Assembly: GCF_007954505.1 (NCBI RefSeq)
Contig: NZ_CP042412.1
Coordinates: forward strand, 2,170,001-2,234,000
Length of the DNA stretch: 64,000 bases
Reading direction: 5' to 3'
From: Microbacterium sp. CBA3102
GTDB lineage: Bacteria; Actinomycetota; Actinomycetes; Actinomycetales; Microbacteriaceae
Translations under genes and position numbers: made by a program
In this document: positions 37,177-46,623 of the stretch, one piece after another
Layout of the letters: every line of letters starts with the position of its first letter
Position numbering within the stretch: the stretch's first letter is position 1
Notes under the pieces: model-generated
Told to the model about the DNA's origin: nothing
What the model saw: only the letters and a program-made list of their open reading frames with translations
Database searches by the model: none

Positions 37177-37647
37177 TCAGCTCCGTGCGGCGGTGACCCG
37201 CTTCTTCTCGCGGATGTAGACCTCGCGGCGCACCTTCGCGACGACGTCGCCCTCGCGGTCGGTGATGACCGTCTCGAACCACTCGAGCACCTTGGCTCCG
37301 CCCCGCGCACGCTCGCGGATCTCCTCGGCCTTCTCCTTCGACACCTCGAACTCGGCCGTGAGCACGCCTCGTCCCGGCTTGAGGAACTCGATCTCGCCGC
37401 GCGTGTCCCACACGACATGGTCGCGTCCGAGCTGGTGCATCACCAGCATGAAGAAGTACGGGTCGGTCATCGCCGACATCGAGCCGCCGAACGCGGTCTT
37501 GACGTAGTTGCGGGTGAAGACGTTGACGTGCAGTTCCACGGTGGCGTGCGTCCAGTCCTCACTGAAGCGGCGGATGCGGATTCCGCTGAAGAGATTGGGG
37601 ATCCACAGGCTCATACCGATCGCGAGACGGCGGGGAGTGATGCGCAT
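37177..37647 (-). CDS. DUF4442 hotdog-fold thioesterase-like protein
   Basis: 156-residue protein of the DUF4442 family, which adopts the hotdog fold of acyl-CoA thioesterases. Characteristic segment: VNVFTRNYVKTAFGGSMSAM, followed by DPYFFMLVMHQLG. The conserved Gly-Gly and Asn positions are in place. Actual substrate unknown. CACACT is 6 nt before the ATG. Divergent from the GntR operon. Confidence 0.85.
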   Translation of the reverse strand: MRITPRRLAIGMSLWIPNLFSGIRIRRFSEDWTHATVELHVNVFTRNYVKTAFGGSMSAMTDPYFFMLVMHQLGRDHVVWDTRGEIEFLKPGRGVLTAEFEVSKEKAEEIRERARGGAKVLEWFETVITDREGDVVAKVRREVYIREKKRVTAARS

Positions 37648-37653
37648 GAGGTC

Positions 37654-37659
37654 AGTGTG
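37654..37659 (-). promoter_or_regulatory. -10 element of the DUF4442 gene, leaderless
   Basis: CACACT on the minus strand, 6 nt before the ATG at 37647. Confidence 0.4.
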
Positions 37660-37696
37660 GAGTACCGCTCCGAGAGCGACAAAGACGTGTGGAGGA

Positions 37697-37730
37697 TTGT
37701 GACAGTTATTCTAGTTCGCATAGAATAACT
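37697..37730 (+). promoter_or_regulatory. Promoter with GntR-type operator
   Basis: TTGTGA (37697-37702), 18-bp spacer, TAGAAT (37721-37726). Over the spacer and -10 lies a perfect palindrome AGTTATTCTA-N7-TAGAATAACT (37704-37730). AT-rich arms like these are typical of YtrA-type GntR boxes, and the position fits autorepression of the operon. Confidence 0.8.
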
Positions 37731-37754
37731 AGAGATTCGAGGAGAGGGGGCCGC

Positions 37755-38153
37755 ATGCTCATCCGTGTCGATGTCGACAGCCCTCGTGCGCTGTACGACC
37801 AGGTGGCGACCTCCGTCCGCTCCGACATCCTCGCCGGCGTCCTGGCCCCCGGGGACCGGCTCCCCGCGGCGCGCGATGTCGCCGAAGCGCTGTCGATCAA
37901 TCAGCACACCGTGCTCCACGCCTACCAGCGGCTGCGCGACGAAGGGCTCGTCGACCTGCGCCGGGGTCGAGGGGCGGTCATCGCGGCGTCCGCGGCACCG
38001 CTCGCCGAACTCGCCCATGACATCGACGACCTGGTGCGCCGCGCCGCTGCGCTCGGCGTCTCGGCCGATACGCTCGCGGGCATCGTGCGCTCCCATCGAG
38101 AGGTCCGCTCCGACCCCGACCACTCCGACCGTCGCGAGGAGGACTCGCCATGA
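37755..38153 (+). CDS. GntR family regulator, YtrA subfamily
   Basis: 132 residues. Winged helix at residues 8-75 (ALYDQVATSVRSDILAGVLA, RLPAARDVAEALSINQHTVL, LRRGRG wing) with only a short helical C-terminal tail, as in YtrA regulators that control neighbouring membrane or transporter genes. GGAGAGGGGG lies upstream of the ATG. Its stop overlaps the start of the DUF1648 gene (ATGA), so it is co-transcribed with its likely targets. Confidence 0.92.
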   Translation: MLIRVDVDSPRALYDQVATSVRSDILAGVLAPGDRLPAARDVAEALSINQHTVLHAYQRLRDEGLVDLRRGRGAVIAASAAPLAELAHDIDDLVRRAAALGVSADTLAGIVRSHREVRSDPDHSDRREEDSP

Positions 38154-39208
38154 CCACCTACGACCTCACCCGCACGCCACCGCCGCTCCTGAAGCGCGCC
38201 CGACGGATGTTCCTCCTCGTCGCCGTGCTCGTGCCGATCGTGATCACCACGGTCTCGCTGGTGGTGCTGCTCTCCTGGTTGCCGTCGCTTCCGGAGCAGG
38301 TCGCGACCCACTGGGGTGTCGACGGCGCCGACGGGTTCGGACCCGCGGCCACGTATCTCTGGCTCCTGCTCGGGGTGGGCCTCGGGATCCCCGCACTGAT
38401 GGTCGTCACGACACTCGTCGCTGTCGGGTCGCACTGGGGCGGCGCAGCGCGGCTGATGGGTGCGCTCGCCGCCGGGATGGCGGCCTTCGCCGCCGTGACG
38501 AGCGTCGGGTCGCTCGCGATCCAGCGCGATCTGTCCGAGTCCTCCGAAATCCCCGGCATCGGCGGTGTCGTCGCCGTTTCCTTCGTCGCGCTCCTCGTCG
38601 TCGCCGGAGCGGCCTGGGCCGTGCAGCCTCGCGTCCGCGCTCCCCGGGGCCGCACGCTCGAGCCGCGCTACGCCGTGCACATCGAGAAGGGGGAACGCGT
38701 CGTGTGGATCGCCACGACGAGCATGCCCCGCGGTGTGGTCGCCTTCCTCCTCGTCGTGCTGCTCGGACTCGTCGCGCTCGCCGCGTACCTGCTCGGGACC
38801 GGAACCGAGGGAGGAGGGATCGTCGCTCTCGTGGTGCTCGTCGTGGGCATCTCGCTGGCGGCCACGGCCTCCTTCCGCGTCATGATCACGCCGGAGGGCT
38901 TCGCTGCGCGGGCGCTCCTGGGGTGGCCGCGGGTCCGTGTCCCGCTCGACGAGGTCGAGTCGGCGCGCGCCGTCGACATCTCGCCGTTCGGTGAGTTCGG
39001 CGGATGGGGATGGCGCGTCGCCGTCGACGGCCGTTCGGGCATCGTCCTGCGCCGGGGGTCGGCGATCGAGGTCACGCGCCGCGGTCGACGTCCCTTCCTC
39101 GTGACGATCGACGGCGCAGAAGAGGCGGCCGCACTGCTGCAGGCGTATGTCGACCGCACGCGAACATCGGGCACGATGCCCACCGACACCGGAAAGGCGA
39201 CGTCATGA
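38150..39208 (+). CDS. DUF1648 membrane protein
   Basis: 352 residues. An N-terminal DUF1648 region (about 20-70, with LPEQVATHWGVDGADGFG between two helices), more helices to about residue 170, a soluble insertion, two further helices near 200-245 and a C-terminal soluble beta-rich domain with a PH-like look (MITPEGFAARALLGWPRVRV). DUF1648 proteins are often encoded with YtrA-type GntR genes; SdpI, a toxin-immunity protein, is a related case. Here that role is only a hypothesis. Overlaps both neighbours by 4 nt. Confidence 0.82.
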   Translation: MTTYDLTRTPPPLLKRARRMFLLVAVLVPIVITTVSLVVLLSWLPSLPEQVATHWGVDGADGFGPAATYLWLLLGVGLGIPALMVVTTLVAVGSHWGGAARLMGALAAGMAAFAAVTSVGSLAIQRDLSESSEIPGIGGVVAVSFVALLVVAGAAWAVQPRVRAPRGRTLEPRYAVHIEKGERVVWIATTSMPRGVVAFLLVVLLGLVALAAYLLGTGTEGGGIVALVVLVVGISLAATASFRVMITPEGFAARALLGWPRVRVPLDEVESARAVDISPFGEFGGWGWRVAVDGRSGIVLRRGSAIEVTRRGRRPFLVTIDGAEEAAALLQAYVDRTRTSGTMPTDTGKATS

Positions 39209-40152
39209 TCGACTCCACTCCACAGCTGCGGCGCGTGCCCTGGGCCGCCGTCCTTCTCTTCGTCGTCGTGGCCTTCGCCCTGGCGTGGCTGGTGGCGCTG
39301 CCGCTGTGGCTCGGTGACGGACTCGCCGAACCGCTGACCGTCGTGCTGCTCCCGCTGATGATGTGCACTCCGGCGGTCGCCGCGGTCATCGTCACCTTCG
39401 CGATGGGGGTTCCCGCTCGGGGTGGGCGCGCTCGGTTCCTCGGACTCTGGCCGCTGCGTCCCGCGAAGCGCGTCGTATGGCTCATCGTCGTCGGATGGCT
39501 GGTTCCGCCCCTCCTGGTCGGAGCGAGCCTCCTCGTGGCGGCGGCGTTCGGCTTCGTGCAGTTCGACCCGACCTTCCCCGCCTTCGCCGCCGAACTCGAG
39601 AAGGCCGTGCCGGCCGGCACGCCGTTGCCCCCGGTCGGAATCCTCGTGTTCGCGCAGCTCGCCGCGATCCCGGTGGGCGCGTTGATCAACAGCTTCTTCG
39701 CGTTCGGCGAGGAGCTCGGCTGGCGGGGCTGGCTGCTGCCCGCGTTGCGCCCGCTCGGGACCTGGCCCGCCCTGATCCTGAGCGGTGTCATCTGGGGCGC
39801 CTGGCACAGCCCGATCATCCTGCTCGGGTACAACTTCGGGCGTACCGACATCCTGGGCGTGGTGCTCATGATCGGCGGATGCGTCGCCTGGGGTGTCCTG
39901 TTCGGGTGGCTGCGTCTGCGCTCGGGGTCGGTGTGGCCCGCCGTGATCGCGCACGGATCGCTCAATGCCGCCGCCGGACTCGTGCTGATCTTCGCCGCCT
40001 CGCAGCCGGACATGGCTCTCGCCGGGCCGCTCGGGCTCGCCGGGTGGATCGTGCTCCTCCTCGTCGCGGTCGTGCTCGCGCTGACCGGGCAGTTCCGCAC
40101 GCAGCCGGAACTCGCCGCTCCGGCACCCCGGTTCTCCCCACCGCAGCCTTGA
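39205..40152 (+). CDS. CPBP family intramembrane metalloprotease
   Basis: 315-residue membrane protein with about eight transmembrane helices. The CAAX-protease/bacteriocin-processing (CPBP, Abi) motifs are all present: FGEELGWRGWLLP (EExxxR), WGAWHSPIIL (FxxxH equivalent) and IAHGSLNA (HxxxN). Relatives process prenylated proteins or confer bacteriocin immunity. The ATG overlaps the upstream stop as ATGA, so it is the third gene of the GntR operon. Confidence 0.92.
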   Translation: MIDSTPQLRRVPWAAVLLFVVVAFALAWLVALPLWLGDGLAEPLTVVLLPLMMCTPAVAAVIVTFAMGVPARGGRARFLGLWPLRPAKRVVWLIVVGWLVPPLLVGASLLVAAAFGFVQFDPTFPAFAAELEKAVPAGTPLPPVGILVFAQLAAIPVGALINSFFAFGEELGWRGWLLPALRPLGTWPALILSGVIWGAWHSPIILLGYNFGRTDILGVVLMIGGCVAWGVLFGWLRLRSGSVWPAVIAHGSLNAAAGLVLIFAASQPDMALAGPLGLAGWIVLLLVAVVLALTGQFRTQPELAAPAPRFSPPQP

Positions 40153-40183
40153 CGGGCCGAGGCGTCGGGGGTTGGCTGAGGGC

Positions 40184-40843
40184 ATGGAATCCACTCCCGC
40201 GGCCTGGTCGCAGACCGATTCGTTCCTCGCCGACACACTGATCGGCTCCGATGCCCACCTCGAGGCGGCGCTCACGGCCCAGCGGGCAGCGGGTCTGCCC
40301 GAGATCGAGGTCGCCCCCGTGGCGGGCAAGCTGCTGAACCTCCTCGTCCGGATCAGCGGCGCGCGGCGGGTGCTCGAGATCGGCACGCTCGGCGGCTACT
40401 CCACGATCTGGCTCGCTCGCGCCGTCGGGCCCGAGGGGCGGGTGGTGACGGTCGAGGCGGAGCCGGACAACGCCGCCGTCGCCCGGGCGAGCATCGATGC
40501 GGCGGGCGTCGGCGATCGCGTCGACATCCGGGTGGGCAGGGGGGCGGACGTGCTCCCGAGCCTGGTCGGCGGTTTCGATCTGGTGTTCATCGACGCCGAC
40601 AAGGAGTCCAACACGATCTACCTCGACTGGGCGGCGAAGCTCGGGCACGCGGGAACCGTGATCGTGCTGGACAACATCGGGCGCGAGGGGGAGATCGTGC
40701 GTGAGGACGCCGTCGACCCGAAGGTGGTCGGCACCCGTGACGGACTCCGCATGCTCGGGGACGATCCGCGCTTCGACGCCACGGCGCTGCAGACCGTCGG
40801 GGTCAAGGGCTGGGACGGCTTCGCGATCGCGGTCGTTGTCTGA
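40184..40843 (+). CDS. SAM-dependent O-methyltransferase (family 3)
   Basis: 219-residue methyltransferase related to catechol/caffeoyl-CoA O-methyltransferases. SAM-binding motif VLEIGTLGGYSTIWLAR, acidic VEAEPDN and metal-site region LVFIDADKESNTIYLDWA with VIVLDNIGR. Mg2+-dependent transfer to a catechol-like substrate is the family activity. ATG at 40184 preferred to 40172, because family proteins begin close to this point. Stands 31 nt after the CPBP gene and may be read from the same transcript. Confidence 0.9.
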   Translation: MESTPAAWSQTDSFLADTLIGSDAHLEAALTAQRAAGLPEIEVAPVAGKLLNLLVRISGARRVLEIGTLGGYSTIWLARAVGPEGRVVTVEAEPDNAAVARASIDAAGVGDRVDIRVGRGADVLPSLVGGFDLVFIDADKESNTIYLDWAAKLGHAGTVIVLDNIGREGEIVREDAVDPKVVGTRDGLRMLGDDPRFDATALQTVGVKGWDGFAIAVVV

Positions 40844-40892
40844 CTGCGCGTACCGGGAGGAAAGAGTCCCTGAGCCGGTCGGGAGCGCGGGC

Positions 40893-40898
40893 TAGACT
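40893..40898 (+). promoter_or_regulatory. -10 element of eno
   Basis: TAGACT, giving a leader of about 50 nt that contains AAGGAG before the GTG at 40956. Unlike the leaderless genes, eno keeps a canonical leader. Confidence 0.5.
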
Positions 40899-40940
40899 GG
40901 GCGCGGATCGACGACGCTCCACACCACGTTTTCCCCCTGA

Positions 40941-42236
<1,296 letters not shown>

Positions 42237-42316
42237 GCGCAGCCGAGACAGCGAGACATCTCGCCTGGCGGAGGATGCACGAAGGACCCGCCGGGCAGCA
42301 CGACGAAGGAGGAGCC

Positions 42317-42871
42317 GTGGTACGACGACCGGCTCCTCCTTCGGCGTCTCCCGCGCCGAAGACTCCGCGGACGACGGGGAAGTCGGCCACGAAACCGAAG
42401 GCCGCGTCCGCATCGAGGTCGACGCGTGGCTCCGCTCCGCGTGTCGACGTCCGCGAATGGGCGGCGGGTATCCGTCTGTCCGCCTTCTCCGTCATCATGC
42501 TCTCGCTGGTGGTGCTCGGCGCGTGGGTCCTCGTGCCCACGCTCGGCACCTTCATCGATCAGCGCCAGAAGATCGCGGCGCTCGAGGCCTCCGTGCAGGT
42601 GAGCGAGGACGAGATCTCGGCGCTCATCGCAGAGCGGGACCGCTGGAATGACCCCGCCTACATCACCACCCAGGCCCGGGAACGGTTGTACTACGTGAAG
42701 CCGGGGGAGGTCGTGTACCTGATCGACAACGATCTCGATCCCTCCGCGCTGCCTCGTGAGCAGGCGCCGGTCAGCGACACCATCCAGGAGAAGCCCGCGG
42801 ACTGGATGCCGCACCTGTTGCGCACGCTCGTCTCGACGGGCCTGAGCGACACGGCGGCGGTGGCTCGCTGA
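42317..42871 (+). CDS. FtsB/DivIC septum formation initiator
   Basis: 184-residue bitopic division protein. A Pro/Ala/Lys/Ser-rich cytoplasmic N-terminus (about 40-50 residues), one transmembrane helix (roughly 55-75), a coiled coil (DQRQKIAALEASVQVSEDEI) and the FtsB-type ending ERLYYVKPGEVVYLI. It would bind FtsL and FtsQ at the septum. GTG chosen because AAGGAGG lies just upstream. Position after eno is the standard actinobacterial one. Confidence 0.92.
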   Translation: MVRRPAPPSASPAPKTPRTTGKSATKPKAASASRSTRGSAPRVDVREWAAGIRLSAFSVIMLSLVVLGAWVLVPTLGTFIDQRQKIAALEASVQVSEDEISALIAERDRWNDPAYITTQARERLYYVKPGEVVYLIDNDLDPSALPREQAPVSDTIQEKPADWMPHLLRTLVSTGLSDTAAVAR

Positions 42872-42906
42872 GGGGTCGCGTCGAGCATCTTCTCGGGCGG
42901 CTCCCG

Positions 42907-42912
42907 TACGCT
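42907..42912 (+). promoter_or_regulatory. -10 element of the DUF501 gene, leaderless
   Basis: TACGCT, 6 nt before the GTG at 42919. Confidence 0.55.
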
Positions 42913-42918
42913 GGAGAG

Positions 42919-43461
42919 GTGACCACGCCGCCGTTCCCCGCCCCCACTCCCGCCGAACTCGCCGTCGTATCGGCCCAGCTCGGCCGTCCCGCTCGGGGTG
43001 TGGTGGGCATCGCCGCCCGATGCGCCTGCGGCAACCCGACGGTGGTCGCCACGACCCCCCGTCTTCCGGACGGCACTCCGTTCCCGACCTTCTATTACCT
43101 GACCCACCCGGCAGCGACCGCGGCCATGTCGACGCTCGAAGCCACGCAGGTGATGCCGGAGCTCGCCGCCCTGCTCGTCGACGACGAGGAGGTGGCCGCG
43201 GCCTACCTCGCCGCCCATCAGGCGTACCTCGCCGACCGCACGAGGTTCGGAGAGGTCTCCGAGATCGACGGCATCTCCGCCGGGGGCATGCCGACGCGCG
43301 TGAAGTGCCTCCATGCGCTCGCCGGACACGCTCTCGCGGCGGGCCCTGGAGTGAACCCCATCGGCGACGCCGCGCTGTCGCGCTCCTCGTGGTCCCCGAC
43401 GGTCTGCCGGTGTGAGGACCCCGGCGCCGCCACGCGTGAAGAGGCGGCTCTCCCGGAATGA
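42919..43461 (+). CDS. DUF501 protein
   Basis: 180-residue actinobacterial protein of unknown biochemical role, nearly always encoded after eno and the FtsB-like gene. Conserved Cys/His elements are visible: ARCACGNPTVV, YYLTHPAATAAMSTLEA, VKCLHALAGHALA and a terminal VCRCEDP; the Cys-His pattern suggests metal binding. GTG start with leaderless spacing. Its end overlaps the subtilase start by 4 nt. Confidence 0.9.
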   Translation: MTTPPFPAPTPAELAVVSAQLGRPARGVVGIAARCACGNPTVVATTPRLPDGTPFPTFYYLTHPAATAAMSTLEATQVMPELAALLVDDEEVAAAYLAAHQAYLADRTRFGEVSEIDGISAGGMPTRVKCLHALAGHALAAGPGVNPIGDAALSRSSWSPTVCRCEDPGAATREEAALPE

Positions 43462-44765
43462 CCGTGCGTCGGACGTTCCGCAGCGCTGCCGCCATCGTGG
43501 TGGTCGCGGCCTCCGTCCTGCTCCTCGGAGCCTCCGCGACCCCGCCGCCGATCCCGGATGATCCGGCCGACCCGACGCGTGCGTCGGAGTACTGGCTCGA
43601 CGGAGCGCGGATCCGCGAGGCCTGGCAGACCACACGGGGCGAGGGCGTGACGATCGCCGTGATCGACACGGGCATCGGCAAGGTGCCACAGGTGTTCGGC
43701 GATGCCGTGGTGGGCGGGACCGACGTGTCCGGCGCGGGAACTCCGGACGGACGCACACCGCTGGGCGCGGTCGACGGCAACCACGGCTCCTGGGTGGCGT
43801 CGCTCGCGGCGGGGCGCGGCGCGGCGGACGGCACCGGCATGATCGGTGTGGCGCCCGAGGCGAACCTGCTGTCGATCTCCGTGGGGTTCGGTGCGGCGGC
43901 GGCCGTCCCGTTCACGGAGCAGGTCGCGAAGGGCATGCGCTGGGCCGTCGACAACGGCGCCGACATCATCAACCTCTCCTTCACGACGAACACGCTGGAT
44001 TGGGACGAGAGCTGGGACGATGCGTTCCTCTACGCCTTCGAGCACGACGTCGTCGTGGTCGTCGCTGCAGGGAACAGGGGAAGCGGGACGAACATCATCG
44101 GCGCCCCGGCCACGATCCCCGGTGTGCTCACGGTCGGCGGGGTGGACCAGACGGGTACGGCGAGTGTCGAGGCCTCCACGCAGGGCATCACGATCGGCAT
44201 CTCGGCGCCCAGCGAGGGCTTGATCGGCGTCTCGGCCGACGGGACGGTCCAGCCCTGGCGCGGAACGAGCGGCGCGGCCCCCATCGTCGCCGGCGTCGCA
44301 GCGCTGATCCGTTCGGCGCACCCCGACATCAAGGCGATCGACGTGATCAACCGGATCATCCAGACCGCCATCCCGGTTCCGGATGCCGTCAAGCCGCGGG
44401 ATCCGCTCTACGGCTACGGGCTCGTGGATGCGGCAGCGGCGATCTCCGCGGACATCGCGCCGGTGACCGAGAACCCGATGGGCGATCTCGCCGAGTGGAT
44501 CCGGTGGTTCCGCCGCGCGGAGGCGAAACCGGAACCCAAGGCGTCCGTCACACCGGTCGCCGTGCCGCCTCTCCCGGCCGCGGACGCGCCCAGCGAGGCC
44601 GGTTCACCGTTGCTTCCCAGCGCTGATTCGTTGCGTTACGGTACCCTGCCGCTCATTGCGCTCACGGTCCCTGGTATCCTGATAGCGCTTGGCGTCACCG
44701 CAGCTGCCCGGCGCATCCGATCGGCGCGCGTTCCCGTACGCCAAATCCCCGACTCCGAGGAGTAG
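43458..44765 (+). CDS. S8 family subtilisin-like protease, mycosin-like
   Basis: 435-residue secreted, membrane-anchored serine protease. Signal peptide at 1-28, catalytic Asp70 (AVIDTG), His109 (GNHGSWVAS), Asn206 (AAGNRGSG) and Ser271 (RGTSGAAPIVAGV), a Pro/Ala-rich linker and a C-terminal transmembrane helix (about 400-420) with a short basic tail. This is the layout of mycosins (MycP), but no ESX/type VII genes are nearby, so the substrate is unknown. Starts by ATGA overlap with the DUF501 gene. Confidence 0.93.
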   Translation: MTVRRTFRSAAAIVVVAASVLLLGASATPPPIPDDPADPTRASEYWLDGARIREAWQTTRGEGVTIAVIDTGIGKVPQVFGDAVVGGTDVSGAGTPDGRTPLGAVDGNHGSWVASLAAGRGAADGTGMIGVAPEANLLSISVGFGAAAAVPFTEQVAKGMRWAVDNGADIINLSFTTNTLDWDESWDDAFLYAFEHDVVVVVAAGNRGSGTNIIGAPATIPGVLTVGGVDQTGTASVEASTQGITIGISAPSEGLIGVSADGTVQPWRGTSGAAPIVAGVAALIRSAHPDIKAIDVINRIIQTAIPVPDAVKPRDPLYGYGLVDAAAAISADIAPVTENPMGDLAEWIRWFRRAEAKPEPKASVTPVAVPPLPAADAPSEAGSPLLPSADSLRYGTLPLIALTVPGILIALGVTAAARRIRSARVPVRQIPDSEE

Positions 44766-44772
44766 TTCTTCT

Positions 44773-46302
44773 GTGCCTCAGAACAGCACTGTGCCCAAGA
44801 TTCTGATCGTCGGCGGAGGGTACGCAGGTTTCTACACTGCGTGGAAGCTCGAGAAGCACCTGCGCAAGGGTGAGGCCGATGTCACGATGGTCGACCCGCT
44901 GCCGTACATGACCTACCAGCCGTTCCTCCCCGAGGTCGCCGCCGGTTCGATCGAAGCGCGGCACTCGGTGGTCGCCCACCGTCGTCACCTCAAGCGCACG
45001 CACGTCCTCACCGCGAAGGTGACGAACATCAACCACGCGCAGAAGGTCGCGACGATCACGCCGCCCGTGGGCGAGCCGTACGAGTTCGCGTACGACCAGA
45101 TCGTCGTCACCGCCGGAGCGGTGTCGCGCACGTTCCCGATTCCCGGGATCGCCGACAACGCGATCGGGCTGAAGACGATCGAGGAAGCCGTCGCGATCCG
45201 CGACAAGGTGATGTCGAACTTCGACAAGGCGGCGTCGCTGCCGGCCGGCCCCGAGCGCGACCGTCTGCTCTCCGTGGTCGTCGTCGGTGGTGGCTTCGCC
45301 GGCATCGAGGTGTTCGCGGAGCTGCGCTCGCTCGCCTCCTCGCTCGTCGGCAAGTACCCGCAGCTGAGCTTCGAGGACACGCACTTCCACCTCATCGAGG
45401 CCATGGGGCGCATCATGCCCGAGGTCTCGCTCAAGACCAGCGAGTGGGTGCTGAAGGACCTCGCCAAGCGTGGTGCCAACGTGCACCTCGACACCCAGGT
45501 CACCGGGGCGATCGACGGCAACGTCGAGCTCTCCACGGGCGAGGTCATCCCGACCGACGTCATCGTGTGGACCGCCGGTGTCATGGCCAACCCGACGGTG
45601 GTGCGGGGCGGAGACCTTCCCGTCGAGGAGCGCGGTCGCATCCAGACCCGCGCCGACCTGCGCGTGGGTACCCCCGAGGCCTTCGTCGAGGGCGCCTGGG
45701 CCGCGGGTGACGTGTCCGCTGTGCCCGACCTCTCCGGTGGGGGAGTCGGCGGCTTCTGCGTGCCGAACGCTCAGCACGCGGTCCGTCAGGCGAAGCTCCT
45801 CGCCAAGAACCTCGTCGCCGTCCTGCGCGGAGAGAACCCCAAGGAGTACTTCCACAAGAACCTGGGCGCCGTCGCGGGCCTCGGCCTCTACAACGGTGTC
45901 TTCCAGTCCGGCAAGATCGCCCTCAAGGGCTTCGTGGCCTGGGTCGCGCACCGTGGCTACCACGGCCTCGCGATGCCGACGTGGGAGCGCAAGTTCCGCG
46001 TGATCTGGGGCTGGTGGAACAACCTGTGGCTGGGCCGCGACCTGGTGAACCTCGAGACCGTGCAGAACCCGCGTTACGTGTTCGAGGAGTTCGCCGCCCG
46101 CCCGCGTCCGGCTGCTCCCGCGGCGCCGGCTGCGGACACGGCTCCGGCCGCGAAGTCCGAGCCTCCCGTCAAGAAGTCCGCGGCGAAGGTCTCCGACGCG
46201 GAGGGTGAGCCGGAGGCGAAGAAGCCGGCGACCAAGAAGGCTCCCGCCAAGAAGGCTTCCGCGAAGAAGGCCGCTGAACCCGTCGAGGCTTCGGCGAAGT
46301 AG
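44773..46302 (+). CDS. Type II NADH dehydrogenase-like FAD oxidoreductase
   Basis: 509-residue NAD(P)/FAD oxidoreductase that would pass electrons from NADH to quinone without pumping protons. FAD fold KILIVGGGYAGFYTAWKLEK, NADH fold VVVVGGGFAGIEVFAEL, and VWTAGVMANP. The C-terminal part (about residues 360-425) has the membrane-associating region of NDH-2. The last 60 residues are an unusual Ala/Pro/Lys-rich, histone-like tail (KKPATKKAPAKKASAKKAAE). GTG start 8 nt after the subtilase stop, so the two are probably co-transcribed. A strong terminator follows. Confidence 0.92.
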   Translation: MPQNSTVPKILIVGGGYAGFYTAWKLEKHLRKGEADVTMVDPLPYMTYQPFLPEVAAGSIEARHSVVAHRRHLKRTHVLTAKVTNINHAQKVATITPPVGEPYEFAYDQIVVTAGAVSRTFPIPGIADNAIGLKTIEEAVAIRDKVMSNFDKAASLPAGPERDRLLSVVVVGGGFAGIEVFAELRSLASSLVGKYPQLSFEDTHFHLIEAMGRIMPEVSLKTSEWVLKDLAKRGANVHLDTQVTGAIDGNVELSTGEVIPTDVIVWTAGVMANPTVVRGGDLPVEERGRIQTRADLRVGTPEAFVEGAWAAGDVSAVPDLSGGGVGGFCVPNAQHAVRQAKLLAKNLVAVLRGENPKEYFHKNLGAVAGLGLYNGVFQSGKIALKGFVAWVAHRGYHGLAMPTWERKFRVIWGWWNNLWLGRDLVNLETVQNPRYVFEEFAARPRPAAPAAPAADTAPAAKSEPPVKKSAAKVSDAEGEPEAKKPATKKAPAKKASAKKAAEPVEASAK

Positions 46303-46322
46303 GCGGACGCTCTCGCGTCTCC

Positions 46323-46358
46323 GGAACGGCCCCGTGCGCTCAGCGCCGGGGCCGTTCC
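46323..46358 (+). terminator. Intrinsic terminator of the NDH-2 gene
   Basis: Perfect 12-bp arms GGAACGGCCCCG (46323-46334) and CGGGGCCGTTCC (46347-46358), 12-nt loop, then a T-rich stretch (tcgttttctc). Confidence 0.85.
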
Positions 46359-46410
46359 TCGTTTTCTCGGCACCTGTGCGTTTCCGAGGCGTTGCTCAGG
46401 CGTGCTCCGA

Positions 46411-46416
46411 TAGTGT
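46411..46416 (+). promoter_or_regulatory. -10 element before the candidate Mn riboswitch
   Basis: TAGTGT, so the RNA would begin near 46421-46423, right at the first helix of the candidate riboswitch. Confidence 0.45.
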
Positions 46417-46417
46417 C

Positions 46418-46533
46418 GTCACCGCGAAGGGGAGTACTCCCGTCTGCAGCGTCGTCGTCATTACGAGCACGAGAATGTGCTCCGGCCCGCTGGCCCGCGA
46501 GGGTGGAGGAGACCTTGGCACCCGCATCGCGGG
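46418..46533 (+). ncRNA. Candidate yybP-ykoY (manganese) riboswitch
   Basis: Contains the two sequence blocks that define the class at the right order and distance: GCGAAGGGGAGTAC (compare AAAGGGGAGUAG) and GGAGACCTTGGC (compare AGACCUUUGCC). Here AAGG and CCTT close helix P1, and an outer CCGCG/CGCGG can extend it. An inner hairpin (GAGCACGAGAATGTGCTC, 46465-46482) fits an internal stem. Downstream, GGTGGTC/GACCACC just before GGGAAGG could form the expression platform. I judged the class by eye, without a covariance model. Confidence 0.65.
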
Positions 46534-46623
46534 CCGCTGAGAAACCCCTGCCGTCTTCTCCGACGTGGGGATGCCCGGTGGTCTGCTCCACGAAGGGACC
46601 ACCATGGGAAGGCTCGCCCAGTG

